The notes beneath the pieces were generated by a model that saw only the letters and a program-made list of their open reading frames with translations, was not told the origin of the DNA and made no database searches. A stretch of DNA of 64,000 nt. It comes from Gammaproteobacteria bacterium Milos-ODIII6 (GTDB lineage: Bacteria; Pseudomonadota; Gammaproteobacteria; Chromatiales; Chromatiaceae). Made by a program: the position numbers and the translations under genes. Within the stretch, counting starts at the first letter, position 1, and every line of letters starts with the position of its first letter. The DNA lies in the NCBI GenBank assembly GCA_029228645.1, contig JAPTHR010000002.1, positions 124,001 to 188,000 of the forward strand. Direction: 5' to 3'. Shown here one piece after another: positions 51,282 through 60,479 of this stretch.

Positions 51282-52883
51282 TCACTTGACCAGGGGCGGG
51301 GTGCTGAAGCTATGGAATGGCGGCGGAGAGGGCAGGGTCCACTCGAGTCCCGGGGTGCCCACCTGAGCGCCATCCCACGGCTTGTCTGCCGCCTTGTCCC
51401 CCCCACGGATCGTCTTGATGATGATCCACAGGAACAGCAGGTGCGACAGGCCGAAGGCAAATGCGCCGATCGACGAGATCATGTTGAACTCGGCAAACAC
51501 CGGGCTGTAGTCGATGATGCGTCTTGGCATCCCCGCCAGACCCGAGAAGTGCTGCACGAAGAAGGTCAAGTTGAACGAGATGGTGGTCCACCAGAAAAAG
51601 ATCTTGCCCAGGCGTTCGTCGTACATGTGGCCGGTCCACTTCGGCAACCAGTAGAACACGCCTGCATACAGACCGAACAACGCGCCCGGGATCAGTGCGT
51701 AGTGGAAGTGCGCCACCACGAAGTAGGTATCGTGGTACTGCAGGTCGGCAGGCACCACTGCGAGCATGACCCCGGTCACACCGGCGAAGCTGAACATCAG
51801 GATGATCGCCACCGCGAACAGCATCGGCGTCTCGAAGGTCATGGCGCCGCGCCACATGGTGAAGATAAAGCTGAACAGCATGTAACCGACCGGTATCGAG
51901 ATCAGGATGGTGCCGATCATGAAGTAGGTGGTCACCGCCTGGGACATGCCGACCGTGTACTGGTGGTGCGCCCACACGACCATACCCAGGGCGGTCAGCA
52001 TCATCATCGAGTACACCAGGGGCTTGTAGGCGAACAGCGGCTTGCGCGAGAAGGTCGGCACCACCATGCCCAGCACGCCGATCGACGGCAGCAGCAGCAC
52101 ATATACCTCGGGATGACCGAAGAACCAGAACAGGTGCTGGAACAGTACCGGGTCGCCACCACCGGCCGCATCGAAGAACGCGGTCCCGAAGTGACGGTCG
52201 AACAGCAGCATGGTCACGCCACCGGCGAGTACCGGCATGATCATGATCAGCAGCAGGCCGGTCAGCATCCAGGCCCACACGAACAATGGCAGCTTGAACC
52301 AGGTCATACCCGGCGCGCGCATATTGACGATCGTGGTCACGATGTTGATTGCCGCAAGGATCGAAGAGATACCGAGGATGTGCAGGGTGAAGATCGCAAA
52401 GTCCATCCCCATGCCCACCTGTATCGACAAGGGCGGATACAGGGTCCAGCCGGTGTTGATCGGGGTGCCACCGCCCGGGAAGTACGGCGCGGCCATGGAG
52501 ATCATCAGCATGATCGCGGCGAACGGCAGCAACCAGAAGCTGAGGTTGTTGAGCCGCGGCAATGCCATGTCCGGCGCGCCGATCATCAGCGGAATCATCC
52601 AGTTGGCCATGCCCGCCGCGGCCGGCATGACCACACCGAAGACCATCAGCAGCGCGTGATTGGTCAACAGGTTGTTGTAAGTATCCGGATCCAGCAGCTG
52701 CAGGCCGGGGGTGAACAACTCGGCACGCAGCAACATCGCCGAGGCGCCACCGAGGAACAGCATCGCCAGCGAGAAGATCAGGTACATGGTCCCGATGTCC
52801 TTGTGGTTGGTGCTGAACAGCCAGCGTCCGATGCCGGACGGCGCGTGGTCGTGATGATCGTCGTGTATGGCTTCAGTACTCAT
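51282..52883 (-). CDS. ctaD: Cytochrome c oxidase subunit I (caa3/aa3 type)
   Basis: This 533-residue 12-helix catalytic subunit has all ligands: NHALLMVF (low-spin heme a), HPEVYVL with the crosslinked Tyr, WAHHQYTVG (CuB His-His) and VAHFHYAL. The D-channel residues appear in GAPDMALPRLNN, and the K-channel segment follows HPEVY, so an A-family proton pump is expected. With a subunit II carrying cytochrome c, this is a caa3 oxidase, working at higher O2 than cbb3. It follows ctaC by 25 bases. Confidence 0.96.
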   Translation of the reverse strand: MSTEAIHDDHHDHAPSGIGRWLFSTNHKDIGTMYLIFSLAMLFLGGASAMLLRAELFTPGLQLLDPDTYNNLLTNHALLMVFGVVMPAAAGMANWMIPLMIGAPDMALPRLNNLSFWLLPFAAIMLMISMAAPYFPGGGTPINTGWTLYPPLSIQVGMGMDFAIFTLHILGISSILAAINIVTTIVNMRAPGMTWFKLPLFVWAWMLTGLLLIMIMPVLAGGVTMLLFDRHFGTAFFDAAGGGDPVLFQHLFWFFGHPEVYVLLLPSIGVLGMVVPTFSRKPLFAYKPLVYSMMMLTALGMVVWAHHQYTVGMSQAVTTYFMIGTILISIPVGYMLFSFIFTMWRGAMTFETPMLFAVAIILMFSFAGVTGVMLAVVPADLQYHDTYFVVAHFHYALIPGALFGLYAGVFYWLPKWTGHMYDERLGKIFFWWTTISFNLTFFVQHFSGLAGMPRRIIDYSPVFAEFNMISSIGAFAFGLSHLLFLWIIIKTIRGGDKAADKPWDGAQVGTPGLEWTLPSPPPFHSFSTPPLVK

Positions 52884-52908
52884 GACGCTTGCTCTCTCTT
52901 GTTTACGC

Positions 52909-54027
52909 TTACTTACGCGCCGCTTTGATATCAGCGGGCTGGACTACGTCACCGGTGTCGTTACCCCAGGCGTTGCGCTCGTAGGTAACCACTGCGGCAA
53001 TCTCCAGGTCGTTCAACTGCGCCGCCCAGGCCGCCATCGCCGTGCCCGGCTTGCCGTTGAGCACGATATCTATATGCCCGGCGATTTCACCGGTGGTGAT
53101 CAACCCCCCCTTGAGCGCCGGGAACACCGGCGGCACGCCCTGGCCTTCCGCCTGGTGACAGGCCAGACAGTTCCCGGCGTAAACCTCCTGGCCGCGGGCC
53201 ATCAGGTCATCCTTGCTCCAGACCTTGTCGGCACTGGCCTCGACCAGCGCAGCTGCGGCAGCGAGTTTCTTATCCTGTACCCAGGCGGCGTACTTTTCCT
53301 TGGAGACCGCCTCGATCACGATCGGCATGAAGGCGTGGCCGGTGCCGCAGATCTCGGCACACTGGCCGCGATAGACGCCTTCCTTCTCGATGATCGACCA
53401 GGTTTCGTTGATGTAACCCGGAATCGAGTCTTTCTTGTAGGCCAGCGCCGGCACCCACCAGGCATGTAAAACGTCGGTAGCGGTATGCAGGAAGCGGATA
53501 CGGGTATCGACCGGCAGGATCACGCGATGGTCTGTATCGCGCAGGTATAGGGGATCGGTCTCGGGAATGTCACGGTTGAGGTTGGCGACAAGCCTGATGT
53601 CGTCTTCCAGGTATTCGTAAGTCCATTTCCACTGCGAACCGATGACCTTGAGGGTCAGTTCCGGCTTGGTGGTGTCCTCCACCAGGTCGAACACCTTGGC
53701 GGCCTTGCCCGCGATACTCAGGTCGATACCGAGCACCACGACCGGCACGAAGACCCAGGCCCATTTGCCAAAACCGCTTTCGTGGAAATGCTGATCGGCC
53801 TCGAAGCCCGCCGATTTGCGGTGCTTCCACAGTGAATACATGATGACTGCGGTCACGATGATCATGATCACCAGCGCCACGCCGGCGGTCAGCATGTGGA
53901 GGTCGAAGATCTCGCGGGTAACCGGTGACACTGGTTCCGGGAGGTTGATCTCCCAATCCGCCATCACCCCGCCGGCAAATACCGACGTCACCAGGCCATT
54001 GAGCCAACCCAGGCCTCGCTTTGACAT
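52909..54027 (-). CDS. ctaC: Cytochrome c oxidase subunit II with fused cytochrome c (caa3)
   Basis: This 372-residue precursor has a signal peptide, two helices (about 45-65 and 88-105), the CuA domain and a C-terminal heme-c domain. CuA ligands are His188 (DVLH), Cys223 and Cys227 (CAEIC), His231 and Met234 (GHAFM). The heme motif CLACH is at 287-291, with a later axial Met in GTAMAAW. Fusion of cytochrome c makes a caa3 enzyme that accepts electrons directly. It starts the operon ctaC-ctaD-small gene-ctaG-ctaE. Confidence 0.96.
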   Translation of the reverse strand: MSKRGLGWLNGLVTSVFAGGVMADWEINLPEPVSPVTREIFDLHMLTAGVALVIMIIVTAVIMYSLWKHRKSAGFEADQHFHESGFGKWAWVFVPVVVLGIDLSIAGKAAKVFDLVEDTTKPELTLKVIGSQWKWTYEYLEDDIRLVANLNRDIPETDPLYLRDTDHRVILPVDTRIRFLHTATDVLHAWWVPALAYKKDSIPGYINETWSIIEKEGVYRGQCAEICGTGHAFMPIVIEAVSKEKYAAWVQDKKLAAAAALVEASADKVWSKDDLMARGQEVYAGNCLACHQAEGQGVPPVFPALKGGLITTGEIAGHIDIVLNGKPGTAMAAWAAQLNDLEIAAVVTYERNAWGNDTGDVVQPADIKAARK

Positions 54028-54062
54028 AAACTCCCCCTCGTTCCCGTATCGTTATTTTGCGA

Positions 54063-54566
54063 TCAGCCGCCCCGCCCTTCTCCCAGACCCGAGCGATTGA
54101 TCATGCGTCTAAGGTGTTGCGAAAGCTGCAAACGTTCGCTGTCGTTCAGACAGGCCCCGATTTCGAGCAGATCGCCATGGGAGCGGAGGTAGAGATGACT
54201 GGGGTACCAACTGGCTGAGTCCTGTCGAAAGACAACCTGGACCCAGTACTTCGGATAGCACCACTCCCTCTCCGACTTCCAATCCCTCTGAACCACCGAC
54301 ACCGACTCCTCGGTCAGCTCGATGGTTTCGCAGAATCTCGTCTTGCGCTCCACAACCAGGAACGCGACGCCCAGGAGCATCAACTCGAGGGCAAAAATAG
54401 GCAGCACTACCCAAGCGCCTAACAACCAGAAACGTACCGCGACGATGAGTGCGACCACACAGATGCCGCAAAAAACCAACGCCGTCCCTTTGGAGCCAAG
54501 AGAGCGGTTTGAACGAACCACGAAACTGCCCGCGGATTCAGAGATATCCCTCTGAGAAAACGGCAA
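54063..54566 (-). CDS. DUF2244 membrane protein
   Basis: This 167-residue protein has two helices (about 28-70) and a soluble C-terminal half with the DUF2244 signature (LELMLLGVAF, then a beta region around YPSHLYLRSHGD). The TTG start has GAGGAG six bases before. DUF2244 is common near oxidase genes in proteobacteria; the role is unknown. It lies 35 bases upstream of ctaC on the same strand and may be the first gene of the caa3 transcript. Confidence 0.85.
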   Translation of the reverse strand: MPFSQRDISESAGSFVVRSNRSLGSKGTALVFCGICVVALIVAVRFWLLGAWVVLPIFALELMLLGVAFLVVERKTRFCETIELTEESVSVVQRDWKSEREWCYPKYWVQVVFRQDSASWYPSHLYLRSHGDLLEIGACLNDSERLQLSQHLRRMINRSGLGEGRGG

Positions 54567-54770
54567 GCCAGTCTCCTCTCACATACGTTCCGGTCCATCC
54601 GGCCGCCACCCCCAAGCAACAGGGAGCGGTCAGCGGGGCTCTTCGGCCCCGTTCGGGAGGTTTATGCCACAGTCATTGATCCGGCACAAGAAAAAACTGG
54701 GAAACACGCTTGACAAATAAAGAGATTTGTATATTCCAACATACTAATGATGGGTGGCCCGTCCTGCCGT

Positions 54771-55451
54771 TCAGCGCAGGATTGATTGCAGGCCCGCCGC
54801 ATCCAGATTACCGGCACCGGTATCCATCGGATCCAAATGCGGCAGCACACCCAGACAGGGCACATCGATCAGTGCCTTCAGGCTGGTGACATTCTCTTCC
54901 AGCCGTTGCATGTCCGGATCCACGACGGAACCGATCCAGCCGGCCAGGGATGCACCCGAGGTCTGTATCCGGCTGGCGCTGAGACGCGCGTGGTTGAGAC
55001 AGCCGAGACGCAGGCCGATCACCAGCACCACCGGCAGATCCAGCTCCAGCGCCAGATCCTCGATGCACCAATCCTCGCGCAAAGGCGCCATCCAGCCACC
55101 GGCACCCTCCGCGAGCACGATGTCGGCATTCGCCAAGAGTGCCTGAAAGGCATCCCGGATCGGCCCTGACTCGATGCTCACCCCCTCCTCGCGGGCCGCC
55201 AGGTGGGGAGAGACCGCCGCCTCCAGACAGTAGGGATTCACGTTTCGGTAGGGCCACCCCCCTCCCGCGGCAGCAATCAACTGCAGGGCATCCTCGTTGC
55301 AAAGACCCTGATCACCCCGCGTGGCACCGGCGGCGACCGGCTTGAACGGCGCCACCCGCAAACCGCTGTCGCGCAGCGCGTGCAGCAGGGCGACAGCCAC
55401 CCGGGTCTTGCCGCAGTCGGTGTCGGTACCGGTGACAAACAATCCCCTCAC
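54771..55451 (-). CDS. bioD: Dethiobiotin synthetase
   Basis: This 226-residue ATP-dependent enzyme closes the ureido ring of dethiobiotin. GTDTDCGKTRVA (about 7-18) is the P-loop, FKPVAAG follows, then GAGGWMAPL (about 115) and the conserved Glu region. The GTG start overlaps the bioC stop (GTGA). It is the last gene of bioB-F-H-C-D. Confidence 0.95.
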   Translation of the reverse strand: MRGLFVTGTDTDCGKTRVAVALLHALRDSGLRVAPFKPVAAGATRGDQGLCNEDALQLIAAAGGGWPYRNVNPYCLEAAVSPHLAAREEGVSIESGPIRDAFQALLANADIVLAEGAGGWMAPLREDWCIEDLALELDLPVVLVIGLRLGCLNHARLSASRIQTSGASLAGWIGSVVDPDMQRLEENVTSLKALIDVPCLGVLPHLDPMDTGAGNLDAAGLQSILR

Positions 55452-56320
55452 GAGCGTCTCAGACTGTCCGGCGAGATCAGCACCTCGTTGCCCTGACGAC
55501 GCTGTTCCGCCGCCCAGGCATGCCCGTACACGACCTCGTAAGTCGCGGGCAGGCGCCCGTCGCGATCGCGAAACCGCTCGTACGCCTGTGCCAGCGCCAA
55601 CAGACGCTCACGCCCGGTCAGGGTGCGGGCACGCGCAAGCGTCGCATTGGCGGCGCCGATCGCCTTGAGGTCACGCATCAGGGATCGGGTATCGCCGTAG
55701 GTCAGGACAATCCGCTCGGCGTCCATGACCGGGTCGGCCATGCCGGCCGCGAGCAGCATGTCGCCGTAATCGTGCATGTCGACGAAGGCATGCACATGGG
55801 TATGCCCGTCCACCTCGGCCCAGGCGCTGCGCAGTTCCCGCAAGGTATCCGGACCGAAGCTGGAGAACATAAGCAGCCCGCCGGGGCGCAGTACCCGATG
55901 CATTTCGGCGATCGCGGCGGGCGGGTCGACGCTCCACTGGATAGCGGCATTGGAAAACACCAGGTCGACGCTCTGCGATGCCAGTGGCAAGTGATCGAGG
56001 TCGGCACACAGGCAACGGGGACGCCGCAACCAGCGCCCGCGCCGACGCGCATGCGCCAGCATGGGAAGCGCGAAATCGAGCGCCACGACCTCCGCCTTGG
56101 GATAGCGCGCCAACAATTTCGCGGTTACGAGACCGGTCCCACAGCCGATGTCGAGGATGCGGCGTGGCTGCAGTTTGACGTAGTCGAGACGCTCCAGCAT
56201 GCGCTGCCCGATCTCGTGCTGCAGCACCGCCGCCTCGTCATAGCCGTCCGCCGCCCGGCTGAACGTCCGGCGCGCCTTGAGCTTGTCGATCGGGAAGGGT
56301 TTGTCGTCGGATTCACTCAC
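55448..56320 (-). CDS. bioC: Malonyl-[acyl-carrier protein] O-methyltransferase BioC
   Basis: This 290-residue SAM enzyme esterifies malonyl-ACP so that the fatty-acid system can build pimelate. The SAM loop DIGCGTG (about 57-63) is clear. Other segments are YGDTRSLMRDLKAIGA and YEVVYGHAW at the end, both BioC hallmarks. The GTG start at 56320 overlaps the bioH stop by eight bases. The upstream in-frame codons encode shadow sequence. Confidence 0.93.
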   Translation of the reverse strand: MSESDDKPFPIDKLKARRTFSRAADGYDEAAVLQHEIGQRMLERLDYVKLQPRRILDIGCGTGLVTAKLLARYPKAEVVALDFALPMLAHARRRGRWLRRPRCLCADLDHLPLASQSVDLVFSNAAIQWSVDPPAAIAEMHRVLRPGGLLMFSSFGPDTLRELRSAWAEVDGHTHVHAFVDMHDYGDMLLAAGMADPVMDAERIVLTYGDTRSLMRDLKAIGAANATLARARTLTGRERLLALAQAYERFRDRDGRLPATYEVVYGHAWAAEQRRQGNEVLISPDSLRRS

Positions 56321-57071
56321 CGCTTGTCCCCAGCCACGCCAGGCACTCTTCCGGGTGCGAAAGAAAGGGCGCGTGCCCCGCCCCGCTGAGCAAGGACACC
56401 CGCGCCGCGGGCAACAAGCTCGGCAGAACCGATGCGACCTCGGCCGGCACCAGGGTGTCCCGGCTGCCAAACAGCCAATGTGAGGCGACCTGCAGATCGC
56501 CCAGGCGGGAACGCAGGTCTTGGTCGAGCAGGATCTTGAGCCCCGCCTCGAGCCCTGCGAGCTGCGCTGCGGGCCGCTCCTCCAGGGCCGCACTCAAGCG
56601 GCGCAGCAAGCCGCGTGCATCCTCGCCGCCCTTGACCTGCAGGCCGAGGAAGCGTCGCAGGGTGGCCGCGGGATCGGAACCCAAGGCGGCCGCGAACTGC
56701 CCGAATACCGCGGCCGGCATCGCCGACGGCCAGTCGTCCCGCTGCACGAAGCTCGGGGTGGCCGTCACCAGGGCCAGCTGCGAGATGCGTTGCGGCTGGA
56801 GCAATGCCGCCTGCAGGGCGACCTGCCCACCCAGGGACCACCCCAGCCAGACGGCCTGCGCCGGCGCGATCGCCAGGCAGGCCTCCGCCCAGTCGGGCAA
56901 GCCGCCCGACACCAGCGGGCTCGCGCCATGCCCGGGCAGCTCCACCCGGGTGACCCGGAAATCCTGCTGCAGTCGGGGCAACAGCGGCTCCCACACGGCC
57001 GCATTCATGCCCCAGCCATGCAGCAGCACCAGGTCGGGGCCCGAGCCCTGTGCGTCATGCCACAGCATCAT
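56313..57071 (-). CDS. bioH: Pimeloyl-ACP methyl ester esterase BioH
   Basis: This 252-residue alpha/beta hydrolase removes the methyl group from pimeloyl-ACP after chain completion. The nucleophile elbow is GWSLGG (Ser79), the acid is Asp in SRDTLVPAE (about 197-205) and the His is in GAGHAPFLSH (about 227-236). LLHGWGMN near residue 17 is the oxyanion region. The ATG at 57071 overlaps the bioF stop (ATGA). Its operon place between bioF and bioC supports BioH over other hydrolases. Confidence 0.93.
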   Translation of the reverse strand: MMLWHDAQGSGPDLVLLHGWGMNAAVWEPLLPRLQQDFRVTRVELPGHGASPLVSGGLPDWAEACLAIAPAQAVWLGWSLGGQVALQAALLQPQRISQLALVTATPSFVQRDDWPSAMPAAVFGQFAAALGSDPAATLRRFLGLQVKGGEDARGLLRRLSAALEERPAAQLAGLEAGLKILLDQDLRSRLGDLQVASHWLFGSRDTLVPAEVASVLPSLLPAARVSLLSGAGHAPFLSHPEECLAWLGTSGE

Positions 57072-58237
57072 ATGGCGCTCACATGCAATGCCTGCAGCGC
57101 CTCCAGCAGCCGATCGACGTCTGCCGCCTCGTGCCCGGCCGAGAGGGTGATGCGCAGCCGGGCACCGCCGCGCGGCACCGTCGGCGGGCGGATGGCGGTC
57201 ACCAGGATGTCGCGTTGCAACAGCGCCTCGCTCCATCGCAAGGCACGCGCCGGGTCTTCCAGCAGCAGCGGCTGGATCGGTGTACTCGAGGGCATGAGCG
57301 GCAGCCCGATGGCGGCCATGCCCGCGCGCAAACGCGTGATCAACTGGGTCAGACGGTCGCGCCGCCATTGCTCCTCCGCCACCAGGCGCAGGCTGGCGCG
57401 GCTGGCCTCCGCGAGCGCCGCCGGCATGGCGGTGGTGTAGACATAGCTGCGCGCACGCTGGATGAGCGATTCGATCAAGGCCTGTGAACCGGCCACGAAG
57501 GCACCGGCGGTGCCGAGCGCCTTGCCCAAAGTGGCCATGTAGACCGGCGCCGCGTTCACATCCAGACCCGCGGCCGCGACGCTACCGCGACCGCGCGCGC
57601 CAAGAACCCCGAAGCCATGCGCATCGTCGATCATGAGCAGTGCCGACTGTTCGCGGGCGAGATCGGCAAGGCGCCCGATCGGCGCGACATCGCCATCCAT
57701 GCTGAATACCCCGTCGCTGGCGATCAGCTTGTCGCCATCGGACCGCTCCGCCAGCTGGCGTGCGAGCATGTCCGTATCGGCGTGCGGGTAGCGCCGCAGG
57801 CGGGCGGCGGACAACTGCGCCCCATCGATCAGCGAGGCATGATTGAGGCGGTCCTGGAACAGCTGGTCTCCGCGCTTGAGCAGGCCCGCGAGCACGCCCA
57901 GGTTGGCCATGTAGCCGGTGGAAAAGAGCAGTGCCCGCTCGGTACCGAGAAAGTCAGCCAGCTCCTCTTCCAGTGCATGGTGCGCCTGGCTGTGGCCGCT
58001 GATCAGGTGCGCTGCGCCACTGCCCACCCCGTAACGCCGGGTGGCGTCACAGAGCGCCTCGGCAAGACGCGCATCGGCTGCCAGTCCGAGGTAGTCGTTG
58101 GAACAAAAGGACAGCAGCTCGCGGCCATCCATCCGGACCCTGGGCCCCTGGGCACCCTCGAGCACGCGTCGCGTGCGGTACAGGCCCTGTGCGCGGCGGG
58201 TGTTCAGGTCAGCTTGCAGGGCATCCAGGAATCGCAT
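57068..58237 (-). CDS. bioF: 8-amino-7-oxononanoate synthase
   Basis: This 389-residue PLP enzyme condenses pimeloyl-ACP with alanine. The Schiff-base Lys239 is in ATLGKALGTAGAF. SNDYLGL (about 46-52), GSGAAHLISG, DDAHGFG and the C-terminal RPPTVP substrate segment are present. The start at 58237 (MRFLDALQ) matches the family; a longer upstream frame is a shadow of bioB. It follows bioB by 62 bases. Confidence 0.95.
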   Translation of the reverse strand: MRFLDALQADLNTRRAQGLYRTRRVLEGAQGPRVRMDGRELLSFCSNDYLGLAADARLAEALCDATRRYGVGSGAAHLISGHSQAHHALEEELADFLGTERALLFSTGYMANLGVLAGLLKRGDQLFQDRLNHASLIDGAQLSAARLRRYPHADTDMLARQLAERSDGDKLIASDGVFSMDGDVAPIGRLADLAREQSALLMIDDAHGFGVLGARGRGSVAAAGLDVNAAPVYMATLGKALGTAGAFVAGSQALIESLIQRARSYVYTTAMPAALAEASRASLRLVAEEQWRRDRLTQLITRLRAGMAAIGLPLMPSSTPIQPLLLEDPARALRWSEALLQRDILVTAIRPPTVPRGGARLRITLSAGHEAADVDRLLEALQALHVSAI

Positions 58238-58299
58238 GCGAGCAGTTTCGAGCAGAGCAGAGGATGGTGAACGGGGTCCTTGCTGAACAGGGCGGCCGC

Positions 58300-59286
58300 T
58301 CAGGCGCCACTGCAGGCCGCCTGCTCCGCCTCCGGGCTGGCCTGCTCGGTGCGTATGCCAAGGCGCTGGAACAGCTGCCGGTCGTGATCGGCGGCCGGAT
58401 TTTCGGTGGTCAACAAGCGCTCGCCGTAGAAGATGGAGTTGGCGCCGGCGAGGAAGCAGAGCGCCTGCATCTCGTCGGACATATCCGTGCGACCGGCCGA
58501 CAGGCGGACATGGCTGGTGGGCATCAGGATGCGCGCCACGGCAATCGAACGCACGAACTCGAGCGGGTCGAGTTGCTCCGCGCCATGCAGCGGCGTGCCC
58601 TCGACCTGCACCAGCAGATTGATCGGGACCGACTGCGGATGCTCCGGCAGATTGGCCAGTTCCTGGAGCAAACGGGCGCGATCCTCGCCGGTTTCCCCCA
58701 TTCCGAGGATCCCGCCACAGCACACGTTGATCCCTGCGCCACGCACATGCGCCAGGGTGTCGAGACGATCCTGGAAAGTGCGGGTGGTGATCACGTTGCC
58801 GTAGAACTCGGGCGAGGTGTCCAGGTTGTGGTTGTAATAGTCGAGGCCGGCCTCGCGCAGGCGTTGTGCCTGCGGTTCGCTCAACATGCCGAGGGTGACA
58901 CAGGTCTGCATGCCGAGCGCCTGCACCGCTTCTATCATCTCGACCACGCGATCGAGGTTGCGATCGGTCGGGTTACGCCACGCCGCGCCCATGCAGAAAC
59001 GGCTTGCGCCCTTTTCCCTGGCGGCCTTCGCCGCGCTGATGACCTCGCCCAGCGGCAGAAGTTTTTCCCGCTCCAGCTCGGTATCGTGGCGCGCGCTCTG
59101 CGAACAGTAGCCGCAGTCCTCCGGACAGGCGCCGGTCTTGATCGAGAGCAGCGTGCTCACCTGCACCTGGTTAGGATCGAAGTGCGCGCGATGCACGGTC
59201 TGCGCCTGGAACATCAGGTCGTTGAACGGCAGCGCATACAGGGACCGGATCTCCGCAAGCGACCAGTCGTGCCGGGTATCAGACAT
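58300..59286 (-). CDS. bioB: Biotin synthase BioB
   Basis: This 328-residue radical-SAM enzyme inserts sulfur into dethiobiotin. The [4Fe-4S] motif is CPEDCGYC (Cys54, Cys58, Cys61), with the auxiliary-cluster Cys residues and the Arg of RLSAGRTDM later. [12 protein letters not shown] and the [11 protein letters not shown] segment match the family. The start overlaps the upstream membrane-protein gene by eight bases, so translation is coupled. Confidence 0.96.
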   Translation of the reverse strand: MSDTRHDWSLAEIRSLYALPFNDLMFQAQTVHRAHFDPNQVQVSTLLSIKTGACPEDCGYCSQSARHDTELEREKLLPLGEVISAAKAAREKGASRFCMGAAWRNPTDRNLDRVVEMIEAVQALGMQTCVTLGMLSEPQAQRLREAGLDYYNHNLDTSPEFYGNVITTRTFQDRLDTLAHVRGAGINVCCGGILGMGETGEDRARLLQELANLPEHPQSVPINLLVQVEGTPLHGAEQLDPLEFVRSIAVARILMPTSHVRLSAGRTDMSDEMQALCFLAGANSIFYGERLLTTENPAADHDRQLFQRLGIRTEQASPEAEQAACSGA

Positions 59287-59701
59287 GTTCGGGTTCCTCT
59301 TCCTCTTCAACAGGTGGCAGGACGATATCCTCCCAATGGTCCCGGCTGGCGCGCACGATGGACCAGGCGGACCAGGGCACGATGACCAGGATGCCGAGCA
59401 CCCAGGCAATCAGCCACGCCATCCAGGCGTCGCCGGGAAAAAAGGTACCGACCGGGATAATCAGCCCCATCACCGCGTAGAAGCGGTAACCCGCCCAGCG
59501 GGTGTAATCGCCCACCTTGTGATCCGGGTGATGACGGTGCAGGGCAAACACCAGCATGGACAGGCCGAACCAGAGGACCGGCAGCGGCGGCAGCAGGATG
59601 CTGACAATATTGCCGATGTCCATGTGCATGGCGGCGAAGCGTGAGGAAGACGCCTTGATCACGCGCTCCCGCGATTCGGGACGATCCGATTGGCTGGGCA
59701 T
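59279..59701 (-). CDS. Unknown three-helix membrane protein heading the biotin operon
   Basis: This 140-residue protein has three membrane helices (about 30-50, 70-88 and 91-113), a His-rich cytoplasmic-loop-like stretch (HRHHPDHK) and an acidic C-terminus ([10 protein letters not shown]). I do not recognise a family. The start at 59701 is used; a downstream Met (25th residue) is possible. Its stop overlaps bioB, and the bio promoter lies just upstream, so it is the first gene of the operon. Roles in biotin or precursor transport are speculative. Confidence 0.7.
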   Translation of the reverse strand: MPSQSDRPESRERVIKASSSRFAAMHMDIGNIVSILLPPLPVLWFGLSMLVFALHRHHPDHKVGDYTRWAGYRFYAVMGLIIPVGTFFPGDAWMAWLIAWVLGILVIVPWSAWSIVRASRDHWEDIVLPPVEEEEEPEHV

Positions 59702-59733
59702 GGGATAAACTCTGGGCACAAAACCGATGGGCC

Positions 59734-59761
59734 ATGTTAGGCGCAACGCGATGACTGTCAA
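59734..59761 (-). promoter_or_regulatory. Promoter of the biotin operon
   Basis: On the minus strand TTGACA (59761-59756), a 16-base spacer and TAACAT (59739-59734) form a good sigma-70 promoter about 33 bases before the first gene. No BirA operator (TTGTAAAC / GTTTACAA type) is visible around it, so control by BirA is not supported. Confidence 0.65.
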
Positions 59762-59785
59762 CCGGAAAGGGAGCTCCTGGTCGAC

Positions 59786-60478
59786 ATGTGTAAAAAATTC
59801 AGACAGTCCGGAGCGCGCGGCGGCGACATCTGCCTGCTGTGCCGGGCGCCGGCCAATGAGTCTGGCCTGTGCGCCGACTGCGTGGCGGATCTGCCACGAC
59901 TCACGCACACCTGCCGCCGGTGCGCGCTTCCCCTGGAGACGAGCGAGGCCGATCTTTGCGGCGAATGCCTGGCCTCCCCTCCGCGTTTCGATGCGACCTT
60001 CGCCAGCTTCAGCTACGCCGACCCGGTCGATCACCTGGTGACCGAACTGAAGTACCGCGGCCACCTGCCCGTGGCGCGACTGCTGGCGGGCCAACTCGCC
60101 GCCCGCGTGGCCGGGCGCCGGGTCGACTTGCTCATTCCCATGCCGCTCCACCGCGACCGCCTGCGCGAACGGGGCTTCAACCAGGCAGCAGAACTCTGCC
60201 GGGCGCTGGCGAGGCACAGCGGTCTTCCCTGGAGCACCTCGAAGCTGGTGCGCACCCGCGCCGGGCAATCACAGCGGGAATCGAACCGGCGTGAGCGTCA
60301 GCGCAATGTACGTCGTGCCTTCGAGTGGACCGCCCCCCTGCCCTGCCCGGCGCGGGTGGCGCTGGTGGACGATGTGCTGACCACCGGCGCAACAGCGCGC
60401 GCGGCGGCTGCAACGCTGAAACAGGCGGGAGCGGAGTGGGTGGAGGTGTGGGCGGTCGCACGCACGCCCAAGCGGTGA
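59786..60478 (+). CDS. comF: ComF-family phosphoribosyltransferase-like protein
   Basis: This 230-residue protein has an N-terminal zinc finger (CLLC, CADC, CRRC, CGEC pairs within residues 16-70) and a type I phosphoribosyltransferase domain with PRPP loop VALVDDVLTTGATARAA (about 189-205). ComF is needed for DNA uptake in naturally competent bacteria, though its biochemical role is not settled; type IV pilus genes elsewhere in the window agree with competence. It is divergent from the biotin operon and converges on dksA. Confidence 0.92.
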   Translation: MCKKFRQSGARGGDICLLCRAPANESGLCADCVADLPRLTHTCRRCALPLETSEADLCGECLASPPRFDATFASFSYADPVDHLVTELKYRGHLPVARLLAGQLAARVAGRRVDLLIPMPLHRDRLRERGFNQAAELCRALARHSGLPWSTSKLVRTRAGQSQRESNRRERQRNVRRAFEWTAPLPCPARVALVDDVLTTGATARAAAATLKQAGAEWVEVWAVARTPKR

Positions 60479-60479
60479 C

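Noticed and set aside
54637-54653. Hairpin CGGGGC / GCCCCG downstream of bioD
   Set aside because: No T run follows on the minus strand; a Rho-dependent end or read-through is equally likely.
54710-54735. TTGACA followed by TATATT on the plus strand in the DUF2244-bioD gap
   Set aside because: The spacer is only 14 bases and no plus-strand gene follows; transcription would run antisense to bioD. Probably chance in an AT-rich patch.
59702-59785. BirA operator in the bioB-comF divergent region
   Set aside because: No TTGTAAAC...GTTTACAA-type palindrome was found; the TTGACA-TAACAT promoter stands alone.
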